Shown here piece after piece: positions 38,452 through 47,351 of a DNA stretch of 64,000 bases. The position numbers and the translations under genes are program-made. Position 1 is the first letter of the stretch. Each line of letters starts with the position of its first letter. This DNA comes from Candidatus Enterococcus testudinis (lineage in GTDB: Bacteria > Bacillota > Bacilli > Lactobacillales > Enterococcaceae): NCBI RefSeq assembly GCF_002140915.1, contig NZ_NGKU01000001.1, positions 1,013,095 through 1,077,094 of the forward strand, given 5' to 3'. The notes under the pieces are model-generated. The model had not been told where the DNA came from, did no database searches, and was given only the letters and a program-made list of their open reading frames with translations.

Positions 38452-39726
38452 ATGAAAAAAATTGAAGCATGGATGGAAAAAAGTTTGATGCCGATAGCAG
38501 TAAAGGTTGGAAATGTAAAAGGGTTGATCGCCATTCGGGATGGAATAGCGCTTGCCATGCCATTGATCATTATAGGTAGTATCTTCTTGATTATCAGTAG
38601 CTTTCCGATTGCGGGCTGGACGGATTGGTTGGCTAGTCTGTATGATGGGCGTCTTTTAGCGATGTTTAATCATGTAGTCAATTCCTCGTTTGGTATAATG
38701 GGTTTGGTGGCCGCTTTTGGAATCGCTTCAGGCATGGCCAAACAATACAACGTGGATGGAGCAAGCGCAGGTGTGCTTTCAATTTCCGCTTGGTTGATTT
38801 TAACACCCAATATTATTTCAGATGATGGCGAAGGGATTCCGGTTAAATTTCTAGGCAGTCAAGGAATTTTTATTGCGATTGTGGTTGGCCTGATATCCGC
38901 TTGGATATTTCAATATTTTATTCGACGTAATATCGTCATAAAGATGCCAGAAAGTGTTCCGCCGGCAGTGAGTCGCAGTTTTGCTGCCTTGATTCCAGGT
39001 ACAGTGATATTATTACTTGCATTTATTGTAGCGTTTATTATTGATTCTTCCACGTTTGAAAATGCCCATTTATTATTGGCAACAAGTTTGGCAGGACCTT
39101 TGAGTTTTATCGGGGGCACATTGGCAGGCGCTATTCTGACAGTCTTTTTAAACAGCTTGTTTTGGTTCATGGGAATTCATGGTGGAAATATTGTCGGTTC
39201 AGTGACTGGGCCTATTTTCTTAGCCAATACAGATGCCAATCGAGTAGCATTTCAAAGTGGACAAGAGTTGCCGCATATTTTGACCTCCCAATTCTTTGAT
39301 ATGTTTGCTTATATTGGTGGTGGAGGGGCAGTTTTAGGGTTGGTGATTGTTCTGATTTTCTTTGGAAAAAGTGCGCAATCCAAAGCCTTGAAACCAATTG
39401 CTGCAGTACCAAATCTTTTTAATATTAGCGAACCGGTCATGTTCGGGTTGCCAGTCATGTTGAACATGACTCTATTGATTCCGTTTCTTTTCACGCCAGT
39501 TGTCAACGTTGTGATTGCTTATTTTGCGATGAACGCTGGATTGCTGCATAAAACGATTGGGGTAGCTGTCCCTTGGACGACACCGCCTTTGATCAGCGGT
39601 TTTCTCGCTACTGGGCATATTTCGGGTGTCATATGGCAAATCATTTTGATTGCGATTGATGTCTTGTGCTATTTGCCATTTTTCTTGATAATGGATAGAG
39701 CACAACAGAATAAAAAAATGGATTAA
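38452..39726 (+). CDS. PTS EIIC permease, lactose/cellobiose family
   Basis: This 424-residue membrane protein of the CelB type is probably a beta-glucoside or chitobiose-like transporter. Family features are the N-terminal IRDGIALAMPLIIIGSIFL, WFMGIHGGNI, NISEPVMFGLPVMLN and PWTTPPLISGFL. GGAGGGA precedes the ATG. No EIIA or EIIB gene is adjacent, so it must use subunits encoded elsewhere. It is followed 20 nt later by a TIM-barrel-like gene. Its promoter region contains the Tn5 artefact at 38309-38345, so upstream context is uncertain. Confidence 0.88.
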   Translation: MKKIEAWMEKSLMPIAVKVGNVKGLIAIRDGIALAMPLIIIGSIFLIISSFPIAGWTDWLASLYDGRLLAMFNHVVNSSFGIMGLVAAFGIASGMAKQYNVDGASAGVLSISAWLILTPNIISDDGEGIPVKFLGSQGIFIAIVVGLISAWIFQYFIRRNIVIKMPESVPPAVSRSFAALIPGTVILLLAFIVAFIIDSSTFENAHLLLATSLAGPLSFIGGTLAGAILTVFLNSLFWFMGIHGGNIVGSVTGPIFLANTDANRVAFQSGQELPHILTSQFFDMFAYIGGGGAVLGLVIVLIFFGKSAQSKALKPIAAVPNLFNISEPVMFGLPVMLNMTLLIPFLFTPVVNVVIAYFAMNAGLLHKTIGVAVPWTTPPLISGFLATGHISGVIWQIILIAIDVLCYLPFFLIMDRAQQNKKMD

Positions 39727-39746
39727 ATTCAGAAAGTAGGATGATC

Positions 39747-40673
39747 ATGGTTAAACGTTTATTAAGTGCAACAGCTAGCGAAGTTGAACAAATGACAAGA
39801 GATGAATTAAAGCAAAGTATCAAGGCGAGTGAAGGGCGTATTGTTTTATCGGAAAATGTTGTCCTGCATCCACCATTGGAACATAATATCACGTATAGTG
39901 AATTTGCACGGGCTTATGGTGCAGATATGATTTTGTTGAATGGATTCGATACAGAAAATCCAGTCGTTTTAGGCATGTATAATGAAAATGCCGCATCAGA
40001 AATCAAAAGCACAGGAAAAGAGCATTTGATTCGTGATTTAAAAAAATTAGTTGGATTACCAGTAGGTGTGAATCTTGAACCAGTGGATCCAAACGCGCAA
40101 ATGGCTGAAGACAGAACAGAAATCGCAGCAGGCAGACAGGCGACGAAAGAGAGCTTTGCTCGAGCAAGTAAACTAGGGTTTGATTTTATTTGTTTGACTG
40201 GTAATCCAGGTGTCGGTGTTTCAAATGAAGCAATCATTGGCAGTATTGCGACAGCCAAAGAACACTTTGACGGGTTGATCATTGCGGGTAAAATGCATGG
40301 CGCTGGGGTCAATGAACCAGTAGTTGATCAAGAAACAGTAGAAAAAATCGTTTCAGCCGGAACGGATATTTTATTGGTTCCAGCAATCGGTACCGTTCCG
40401 GGGATTTCAGAGTCAGTTCTAGCAAATGCCATAACGTATGCGCATCAGCATGATGTATTGGTGATGAGTGCAATTGGTACTAGTCAAGAAAGTGCTGACC
40501 CTGAAACAATACGAGAAATTGCACTGCGCAATAAAATCTTAGGTGTCGATATCCAACATATTGGTGATGCAAATATGGGTATTTATGGAATCGAAAATAT
40601 CGAGGTGTTGTCGAATACGATTCGTGGGAAACGACACACTGCTGCTCGATTCGCACGATCAGTGAATAGATAG
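39747..40673 (+). CDS. TIM-barrel-like protein of unknown function (DUF7916 type)
   Basis: The start is set at ATG 39747, 6 nt after GTAGG; ATG 39741 overlaps that site. The 308-residue cytoplasmic protein has SEGRIVLSENVV, ADMILLNGFD, GVNLEPVD, FICLTGNPGVG, IAGKMHG, LLVPAIGTVPG and DIQHIGDANMG spaced like the strand ends of a TIM barrel with phosphate-binding loops. I believe this is the DUF7916 family, often next to PTS EIIC genes, but I cannot confirm that here. The pairing with an EIIC suggests it acts on the phosphorylated sugar; this is inference. Confidence 0.65.
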   Translation: MVKRLLSATASEVEQMTRDELKQSIKASEGRIVLSENVVLHPPLEHNITYSEFARAYGADMILLNGFDTENPVVLGMYNENAASEIKSTGKEHLIRDLKKLVGLPVGVNLEPVDPNAQMAEDRTEIAAGRQATKESFARASKLGFDFICLTGNPGVGVSNEAIIGSIATAKEHFDGLIIAGKMHGAGVNEPVVDQETVEKIVSAGTDILLVPAIGTVPGISESVLANAITYAHQHDVLVMSAIGTSQESADPETIREIALRNKILGVDIQHIGDANMGIYGIENIEVLSNTIRGKRHTAARFARSVNR

Positions 40674-40693
40674 GAACAGGTTAAATACAAAAT

Positions 40694-40767
40694 AAAAAAG
40701 CATGGTCTGAATATGCGTATGAAGTATTTCTACTTTATATACATATTCGGTGACCATGCTTTTTTTA
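40694..40767. terminator. bidirectional terminator
   Basis: AAAAAAGCATGGT ... ACCATGCTTTTTTT with an inner AATATG / CATATT stem, between convergent genes. Confidence 0.8.
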
Positions 40768-40781
40768 TCCAACCTATCCCA

Positions 40782-41006
40782 CTACCAAGCCGTATCTTCA
40801 ATTTGCGATTCCAACACCGCAATTTCCTCTGCCAATGCAGCCATCTCTGCTTGCACTTCATCGAGGGTTGCGCCGCTATTGCTATAGCCTTTATGGTAGG
40901 CGATCATGTAATCTGTTTCTTCGAGACGCTGCAAGCGATCCCGCAGCTGTCCAAGTTGTTGAATGTTTGCTACTATATTATCAAGATCATCTGTATGATT
41001 TGTCAT
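40782..41006 (-). CDS. small coiled-coil protein, 74 residues
   Basis: Unrecognised. The protein is acidic, with heptad-like Leu/Ile spacing at both ends (LDNIVANIQQLGQLRDRLQRLEE and MAALAEEIAVLESQIE), so two helices forming a hairpin or oligomer are likely. AAGGAG lies before the ATG. It follows the remains of a broken gene on the same strand (41024-41341) by about 17 nt and was probably co-transcribed with it. Confidence 0.6.
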   Translation of the reverse strand: MTNHTDDLDNIVANIQQLGQLRDRLQRLEETDYMIAYHKGYSNSGATLDEVQAEMAALAEEIAVLESQIEDTAW

Positions 41007-41023
41007 GATTCTGTTCTCCTTAT

Positions 41024-41341
41024 CTAGGCCAATGCATTTGGACTTGACAGTTGCGGGCCGTTGCCATAACGGGCCAAAACCCAGTCGTCATTGTCCCACA
41101 TCTCAGTTTTTCTGCGACCGCCAAAATAATCTCAGCGGGAATCACGTTCCATTTCAACGATCATGCTATCGGCACCTAAAGTGACCCAGTTATAACTGAC
41201 ATTGGTATGACCGAATTTAATCCACAAGACAGGAATACTTTGCAAAATCCCTTTCTGATCAAAAAAGCTGCGTTCTTGCTGCTCGATTCTCAGAAAAGCG
41301 AGGGCGCGGTTGTAGGAAAGGGAGGATACACCATTGACCAT
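41024..41341 (-). pseudogene. unrecognised gene with internal TGA
   Basis: One frame runs from about 41341 (SYNRALAFLRIEQQERSFF...) to EMERDSR, then a TGA at 41129-41131, then continues DYFGGRRKTEMWDNDDW to LSSPNALA and a stop at 41026-41024. The sequence past the TGA looks coding and ends 17 nt before the next gene. The TGA may have been TGG. The family is not recognised, and its upstream end is cut by a histidine-kinase fragment on the other strand. Confidence 0.5.
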
Positions 41342-41542
41342 TATACAACGTGCTTGGGCTTATGTGCATCGCAAGCGGACCCGCTCGTAGCTGCTGTATT
41401 TGATTTGCTGGAACATGATAAACACGCAGGTGGCAGCGGTGTGGGTCTGTTTATTGTTAAAAATGCGCTGCAACGTGCAGGAATCGAATATGCTTTCGAA
41501 GCGAGTTAATTGGGCATGTTGTTTCGATTTCGGGTGGAATAA
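41336..41542 (+). pseudogene. histidine-kinase-type ATPase fragment
   Basis: The segment FDLLEHDKHAGGSGVGLFIVKNAL carries the G2 box of a GHKL/HATPase domain (GGSGxGLxIVK). A TAA at 41507-41509 interrupts it before LGMLFRFRVE, the usual last strand, which ends at 41542. Everything upstream of the ATP lid (N box, HisKA) is absent. Confidence 0.55.
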
Positions 41543-41613
41543 AGACTTTATTTAGTTTTGATTAAGGCTTGTTAAAGTGCTAACATATAAGAAAAAAGAA
41601 GGGCGGTGTGTTT

Positions 41614-41943
41614 ATGATGCATGTTATTTATAATCCGTTGACATCTGTAAGTGACCTTAAAAAATCGCCAATGAAAATCATTGAATTGTCTAAAGTAAGT
41701 GGAGATGCTGTCTATATTTTAAATAATAATAAAGATGTTGGCGTAATTGTAGATAGTGATCATTATAAAACATTAGTGGAAAGAAATGCACAGTTGACGA
41801 ATGAAGTCAGTGAATTAAGTGATAGAATCGCTTATCTCGAAGCTGAACTTAGGCTATTGACAAACGATCAAGTTTATACAGATGAGGAGGTGCGCGGTAC
41901 GGAAACAATACAGGCTGACTTATCAGCTGTTGCAGACGAGTAG
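41614..41943 (+). CDS. Phd/YefM-type antitoxin-like protein, apparently orphan
   Basis: The start is at ATG 41614 (or 41617), about 7 nt after GAAGGGCGG. The 109-residue protein opens with the Phd fold (VSDLKKSPMKIIELSKVSGDAVYILNN, VGVIVDSDHYKTL), which binds DNA as a dimer, followed by a long helical, acidic tail (about 55-109) that in other members wraps the toxin. No toxin gene (Doc, YoeB or RelE type) follows; instead there is a terminator and then an esterase gene. It may be a domesticated regulator or may have lost its partner. Confidence 0.75.
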   Translation: MMHVIYNPLTSVSDLKKSPMKIIELSKVSGDAVYILNNNKDVGVIVDSDHYKTLVERNAQLTNEVSELSDRIAYLEAELRLLTNDQVYTDEEVRGTETIQADLSAVADE

Positions 41944-42014
41944 GCGTAATCGGATGGCTCTCAATAGATGCAAATAAATCAGGACCAGCAATGCTATATT
42001 CTTCCAAATCACCA

Positions 42015-42047
42015 AGCAATCAGCTACGCATCGCTGGTTGCTTTTTT
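42015..42047 (+). terminator. intrinsic terminator
   Basis: AAGCAATCAGC / GCTGGTTGCTT with a T run follows the orphan antitoxin. Confidence 0.7.
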
Positions 42048-42135
42048 GTCTGTTCCCTCGTAGCAACGAGTCAGACGTGATAGGATAAAAGTGACACACG
42101 GACAGCAACGGTTTGTTATGAGGAGGTAATAGCGA

Positions 42136-42990
42136 ATGCAAGAACGAATTGAGTTATCAACGGGTGGGCGCTTAGATCTATTTTTGTTGTCAAAATTGAA
42201 TCAACATTATCCATTGAAGAAGCGAGGTTTCGTCATGGTGATACCAGGTGGCGGTTATCGCTTCACGAGTGATCGGGAAGCCGAAGCGATTGCCTTGTGG
42301 TTCAATAGCTTGGGTCTGAACAGTGGGGTGTTGCGCTATCGAACCGATGCAGCACTGGACAATATCGTCCAGCATGCATTGGTTGAAGCGGCAGAAGCAC
42401 TTCGTTTGATCCGTCAGCAAACACAGGCATGGTCGCTGGATACCGCATGTATTGGTGTATGCGGCTTCTCAGCCGGTGGACATATTGCGCTGCAATTGGC
42501 AACAAAGAAGTGTGCATTGGCAAAGTCAGTGTTACATATTGGCGAAGTTGAAGATTTTCAAGTCGATTTTGCAATTTGCGGCTACCCCTTGGTCTATTAT
42601 TCACAGACATTGATTGAAAACCAAGCAAGATTTGAAGAGAAATCACAGTCTCTTTTGAATCAGCGTTATTTTGGCAGTGAGGAACCCAGTGAAGCAGTCA
42701 TTGCTGCTGCCAATCCGATTCATTATTTGTCAGAAGAAACACCGCCTCTATTTTTATGGCATACAGCTGAGGATGAGGTGGTAGATGTGCAGCAGACCCT
42801 CGACTTAGCGATGGCTGCCCGTGCTTACGGTATCCCGATCGAAGTCCATATTTTTGAGAAAGGGGTCCATGGATTAGCCCTTGCCAATGAAGTGACCGCC
42901 TTACATGCCGAAGATATCGAACCAACTGTTGCTGAATGGACGACACTGTGTGCCAATTGGTTGCGTCGACGAATACTAAGGGATAAATGA
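42136..42990 (+). CDS. alpha/beta-hydrolase, acetyl-esterase like
   Basis: The 284-residue cytoplasmic enzyme has the oxyanion region IPGGGYRFTS, the nucleophile elbow GFSAGG, an Asp in WHTAEDEVVDV and the His in GVHGL, a complete catalytic triad. It resembles the BD-FAE/acetylxylan-esterase branch used on acylated plant sugars. GAGGAGG lies before the ATG. It stands alone, though it lies in a window rich in plant-glycan genes, so deacetylating sugar fragments is a reasonable guess. Confidence 0.82.
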   Translation: MQERIELSTGGRLDLFLLSKLNQHYPLKKRGFVMVIPGGGYRFTSDREAEAIALWFNSLGLNSGVLRYRTDAALDNIVQHALVEAAEALRLIRQQTQAWSLDTACIGVCGFSAGGHIALQLATKKCALAKSVLHIGEVEDFQVDFAICGYPLVYYSQTLIENQARFEEKSQSLLNQRYFGSEEPSEAVIAAANPIHYLSEETPPLFLWHTAEDEVVDVQQTLDLAMAARAYGIPIEVHIFEKGVHGLALANEVTALHAEDIEPTVAEWTTLCANWLRRRILRDK

Positions 42991-43008
42991 TGCGTGAAAA
43001 TGAGAACG

Positions 43009-43037
43009 TTTTACAAAATGTAAAAATATAGTATAAT
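43009..43037 (+). promoter_or_regulatory. promoter with palindromic operator
   Basis: TTTACA (43010-43015) and TATAAT (43032-43037) are 16 bp apart. The -35 lies within a 17-bp palindrome TTTTACA-AAA-TGTAAAA (43009-43025), a likely repressor site for the two small genes downstream. Confidence 0.6.
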
Positions 43038-43062
43038 TGTAAAAAAAGCCGAGGTGTGGGAG

Positions 43063-43311
43063 ATGGAAAATAAGTTTACAGGTTATTTTGCCAAACGGAA
43101 AAAAAACAAGCTTGATCAAATGCGCAAAAAGAATTGGGCACTTAAGCAGCAAGGCATTGATCCCCACAAAGGATGGGGCACGATGATCGACACAGGATCC
43201 GGCGGGTTGAACAATATGAATCGTGACAATCAAGCGCAAAATTTTTTGAGCAAAGAAATCGACAACAAACAATTTTTTATCGAAGAAGCCAAACGAATTC
43301 GGAAAGATTGA
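43063..43311 (+). CDS. small basic protein with GWG/GGLN signature, paralogue A
   Basis: The start is placed at ATG 43063 after CCGAGGTG. The 82-residue protein has a very basic helix (FAKRKKNKLDQMRKKNWALKQ), then KGWGTMIDTGSGGLNN, then an acidic/basic tail. The next gene encodes a clear paralogue with the same order. No signal peptide or membrane segment is seen. The family is not recognised. A basic helix plus a Gly-rich turn could bind nucleic acid or ribosomes, but this is only a guess. Confidence 0.7.
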   Translation: MENKFTGYFAKRKKNKLDQMRKKNWALKQQGIDPHKGWGTMIDTGSGGLNNMNRDNQAQNFLSKEIDNKQFFIEEAKRIRKD

Positions 43312-43356
43312 GTGGTTAGGGTTTCCATCGCAATCACCAGCGAAAGGATGTTTATC

Positions 43357-43605
43357 ATGTGGCAGCAATTCTCAGATTATGTGACAGCTAAACGTGAAGC
43401 GAAAAAAGATCGCCTGCGCCGCAAAAATGCGGCTTTGCGTGCACAGGGAAAAGAGCCATTGAAAGGCTGGGGTAAAATGGTTGATTCAGGTTTCGGCGGG
43501 TTAAATAAAAATGATACTGTAAATAGTGCCCAATTAGATAATATGGGATTTCGCAAGCATCAAGCAGAAGAAATCGGCAAAGAAAATAATCGGACCAATC
43601 AATGA
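43357..43605 (+). CDS. small basic protein with GWG/GGLN signature, paralogue B
   Basis: The ATG at 43357 is chosen because its product aligns from the first residues with paralogue A (YVTAKREAKKDRLRRKNAAL, then KGWGKMVDSGFGGLN). AAAGG lies 9 nt upstream. It has 82 residues and starts 46 nt after A, under the same promoter. Its stop codon lies in the loop of the terminator. The shared core is K-GWG-M-D-G-GGLN, with the rest diverged, so it is an old tandem duplication under selection. Confidence 0.7.
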   Translation: MWQQFSDYVTAKREAKKDRLRRKNAALRAQGKEPLKGWGKMVDSGFGGLNKNDTVNSAQLDNMGFRKHQAEEIGKENNRTNQ

Positions 43606-43619
43606 GATTGGTCCTTTTT
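43592..43619 (+). terminator. intrinsic terminator
   Basis: GGACCAATC / GATTGGTCC with a 5-nt loop and T5; it contains the stop codon of paralogue B. Confidence 0.85.
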
Positions 43620-43633
43620 CTTACCATGATTTC

Positions 43634-43774
43634 CTAAATATCCTTTGTCAATGCTGTCAAAATTTGGCACCAGCGGTCTGCCAATTCTTCGCTGCTGCAG
43701 ATGATCTTGAAACTCTCTTGGGATTCGGTGAATTGAACTGAGATTTCTGTCAGTCCGGTTTTTGCAATAATCAT
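43634..43774 (-). CDS. small protein, 46 residues
   Basis: A short gene has a strong AAAGGAG site 10 nt before its ATG (43774) and ends at TAG 43634. It encodes MIIAKTGLTEISVQFTE, then SFKIICSSEELADRW and CQILTALTKDI. It is acidic, with alternating hydrophobic residues and two cysteines, and has no signal peptide. It follows the Mga-like remnant on the same strand. The function is unknown; the ribosome binding site and codon use argue that it is real. Confidence 0.6.
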   Translation of the reverse strand: MIIAKTGLTEISVQFTESQESFKIICSSEELADRWCQILTALTKDI

Positions 43775-43856
43775 AGTCGTTACACTCCTTTGCACCTTTC
43801 GGGCGAATAATGAGCGCCGTTATTGACTGCTCATTATGTAAGTACGTCAAAAGGAG

Positions 43857-44585
43857 TCAACTATTTTTTATTAGTACTTCTTTTTCGAAAAAATCTTGCA
43901 CCAACTCTATTTGTCGTTGCGTCAAAATACCTGAGGAGCGAAAAACAGGCACCTGTTCCGGGAGCGGGTCTTGTTCTTCGAGTTGGCGAAATGCACTCGT
44001 AGAGATGAGGCAATCATATGTGTTTGTTGGCACATATCGCTCAATCGTAACATCTTGCTTGAGTTCCAATAGACGTTCAAGTTGCTGTGCATTGATTTGG
44101 GCATTCAATGGATTCAATGGATCATGAATGCCGATATGAATGGTCCTTTTTTTGCGTTCATTAAGAATCAAAAATCCGCAATGGGCTAAATTTGTTCGCC
44201 AAAAATTGGCTGCTGGATCGAAATGAAGGTATTGATTGATTTTTGCTTTTTGCAAAGTACATGTGAATGTATGGAAATTCGTTTCATTGAAAATTTGTTG
44301 TGCTTCGAAGAAATGATCGGCGACCCATTTATCGATTTCGGAAAAGGATCCCTGAAAATAGTATTGGCTCGTTGCCAACCACCATAAATGCTGCTTGGCT
44401 TGTGTATCATCGGATTCCTGTATATTGCTGTTGAGCATTGTGCGCAATGTATTCAAAATCAATGTGCACCCTTTTCCGATGGCCGTATGACTGTCATTTT
44501 CCTGCAGCCAACGGACCTGATAAGGGCTATCGTTATACGGAAGAATAAAGGCATGACAAATATCATACAACAGGAATAGATCCAT
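43857..44585 (-). pseudogene. Mga-like regulator, C-terminal remnant
   Basis: The 242 codons resemble the PRD-like and EIIB-like C-terminal half of Mga regulators (for example KINQYLHFDPAANFWR, RTIHIGI, ERYVPTNTYDCLIST). No HTH region is present; full members in this window have about 500 residues. The frame stays open upstream to about 44744 without recognisable similarity, and AAGGAGG sits 19 nt from the ATG, which is poor. It borders a decayed WxL gene, as if a former WxL locus with its own regulator is degrading. Confidence 0.55.
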
Positions 44586-44915
44586 CTCAGAATAATGCTT
44601 GAGACCTCCTTTTTCAGTGTGCTTTTTGAAGTCACGAAATGTAGGTCTCTTTTTTTTTGTGTATGCTTCTGGAAAAGTTTTTTTGCATATAGGCGTTGTT
44701 TGCGAATCGCGAGGAAAATAGCATTTGCTCTCGATGAGCTGACGTTAGGTCAAATCGGAAAAAGGTTTCTATCATTTGACATGTTGTGCCGAATAATGGA
44801 TCCTTTTTTTGTGAGACTGGTTTTATCTTCGTAAGAAAGCCAAAAAAAAACAATTGAAAAAATAGAAAATCTGTGCTTCGCTACCAATCAGTTGATCATT
44901 TTTAATTTCCTTAGT
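44586..44915. other. intergenic / decayed sequence
   Basis: This lies between two head-to-head remnants. It is AT-rich with long A and T runs and holds no supported gene. The lost 5' parts of both the Mga-like and WxL genes probably lay here. Confidence 0.4.
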
Positions 44916-47151
44916 TTGATAGGTACCGGGTCGACCATAAATGTTGGGGATGGTGCGACACTGGATGTGAAATCATCAGGGAATCCTCATTGAGATGCAT
45001 ATTACTATATTACGATCTATTTGGGTGCAGATACAAAATTAGCCGATAGCGATGGTGGAAACTTTTTGGTATCCTCTCTTGATACAACTGGAACTGGAGC
45101 TGTGATCTACTCAGGAGGGAAAGCAACGTTTACAGTAGGTGCAAAAGCAACATTCGACATACAAACTGACGGTACCAAAGCCAAAAATATTATCCATTTT
45201 ACAGGTATATCTACTTTCAAATTCAATGATGCAAAAAATATCAATATTCAATTTAACTTGACGCCTATTGCTGGATCAGCATTAATTTATATGCCAAGAA
45301 ATAGTTACTTCGAAATAGACGTACAGAAGGTCAACGCACGGACAACTGGATCTGATATTGCCTCTGAGCCTTCCTATACTTGGACACCTATGTTCGATCT
45401 GAAAATACCTTATGTAGGTTCAGCGGTCACCAGTAGCAGTATTCAAGGAATGTCCATGTATGAAGAAACATTGAATGAATTTATTGCTAAATTTGATACA
45501 GTTACCAAACAGGGTTTCAAAGACTATAATTTGAATATATTGATGCGGTAGATGTAGAATGTACCTCCTTAGCTACCGATGATAAAAACGCCGACGGATT
45601 ACATATCGTCTCAAGAGTCGTATATAGTGTAGATGTAACTGTTAAAAGAACTGAGTTGCCAAATGCATTTGTTAGAATTACAGATACGCCAGCATCTGGC
45701 GGTACTCAAGAAATCGATAATTCTGTATATCAGAAAATAACCACTCCAGTTGCTTTATCGATTGGTGACAATAGTGATTTTACGGATAATTTCACAATTG
45801 AAACGGATGATAGCGGCAATTTTTCTTTTGATTTAAATCAAGGATACGGTATAAGCGAGAATTACTTCATGGCCAACAGTCGTATCCGATTGTATGCTTT
45901 TTACGGAGGAAAAGGCGCCTACGCCTATCAAAATGATGCACAAGAGGATGGTCAAATTGTCTTGGATGAAACTGGACCAACAGCAGAAACGAAGACATAT
46001 TATCTAATCAAAAAAGACTCTTTTCCAGAAACGATCATGCCAGAACAGTTACTAAATAATGTTGAAGATTCAAATCCACTAAATACTGGATTCACCTATG
46101 CTTTTGAAAATAGTACGGATAGAACAAAGGTGTTTGATACAGTAGGTGTTCAAACGGTGCCGATCTTAGTTTATGATGGTCTTGGCAATGTCTCGACGAT
46201 CAATGCCAAAGTATCTGTTTATGAAACCACGCTAGTTATTACAGCTAAAGATATTGGCCTTTCAAAAGAAACTCTGGGCACTATTTCTGAGACTGAGTTA
46301 ACCGAATTGCTGCTGAATCACGGCAACCTTAAAGTGACGATTATTTCATTAGGGCAACTGGAAACATATGATAAACATCAGATCAAGGTCTCAAATCTTG
46401 ATGAAATCAAGACGTTTATAGCTGGTGATAGTTTCGCAAATGGTGGTGATGACGCTGTGCAATTTACTTTACCAGAAGGCATTAGTAACTTACACACTGC
46501 TGCGATTTCAATAGAAGTTACCTTGACTGTTATTGAAAACGATGGTGTGTTGGACACTGCCACAAACCCATTGAATCCAGAAATTCTAGCTCCTGCCACG
46601 GATACGGAAAGAGAAAACAGTCGAACTGGTGAAATCGGCGAATTGACATTAGACGATGTACCAAGTGTCTTCGATTTTTGCACAGTATCCTTTGACTATG
46701 GAATCAATATCTACTATGCAATCAATACAAACCCTCATTATGATAAACAATGGATTCAAGTCACAGAGAAAGATCAGACCGGCTGGACAGTGAAAGCAAA
46801 GCGTTCCACATTTCACAATGAAACGGACACATTGGCAGAATCCAGTACAATCCTTTATCTACCATTTGGAGAAGGGAATAGTACCAATGAGGAAGTCAAG
46901 GGAAGTCTATTCGTAAATAGTGCCAATTCGACTGCCAAGCTAGGTCAAAAAATTACCAGCAATGAGTCTAAAGTGTTTGGTACCAAAGAACATGCGGGAA
47001 ATGCAAATGAATCACCTCAGTGAAATATTGGGATGCGACAGAAGTTGCTTTGCAAGTGAATGGCAATGATAGTCGTGTCGATATTTCTGATTGGGATGTA
47101 CAATATGAATCAACGATTACTTGGTCGTTAGTAAGTGAAGCGATTGAATGA
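44916..47151 (+). pseudogene. WxL surface protein, decayed
   Basis: Pieces in three frames join into one WxL protein. It begins inside a beta-helix-like region (GTGSTINVGDGATLDVKSSG), meets an in-frame TGA (44991), runs on to 45535, shifts frame (FEYIDAVDVECTSL...), continues as a long strand-rich region to about 47010, and shifts again to YWDATEVALQVNGNDSR and STITWSLVSEAIE, the second WxL motif. The first motif reads GWTVKAK. The signal peptide and start are missing. One stop and two frameshifts show loss of function. Confidence 0.8.
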
Positions 47152-47177
47152 TGATAGATAATAAAGTGACATATAAA

Positions 47178-47237
47178 ATAAAAACGCTTTATTTTTTTGG
47201 ACCTTATATTGACAAGTACAAAAGACAAAGTTATAAT
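47178..47237 (+). promoter_or_regulatory. consensus promoter of the licT-bglPA operon with cre-like site
   Basis: TTGACA (47209-47214), a 17-bp spacer and TATAAT (47232-47237) form a perfect sigma-A promoter. ATAAAAACGCTTTAT (47178-47192) just upstream resembles a CcpA site. A full-strength promoter fits control by antitermination downstream. Confidence 0.8.
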
Positions 47238-47245
47238 CTGTCTTA

Positions 47246-47327
47246 GGATTGCTACTGAAAAGGCGAAACCGACTAAATATACACTGGGTTATTTATGCTT
47301 GGATTGTATATTTTTGTCGGTTTTTTT
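47246..47327 (+). promoter_or_regulatory. RAT / terminator switch upstream of licT
   Basis: GGATTGCTACTG...GGCGAAACC (47246-47270) is a ribonucleic antiterminator of the LicT/BglG type. It overlaps the left arm of a terminator (47266-47327, ACCGAC / GTCGGT then T7), so binding of the antiterminator protein lets transcription pass. Confidence 0.85.
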
Positions 47328-47351
47328 GTCTGTATGAAAGGGAGTGTAACG

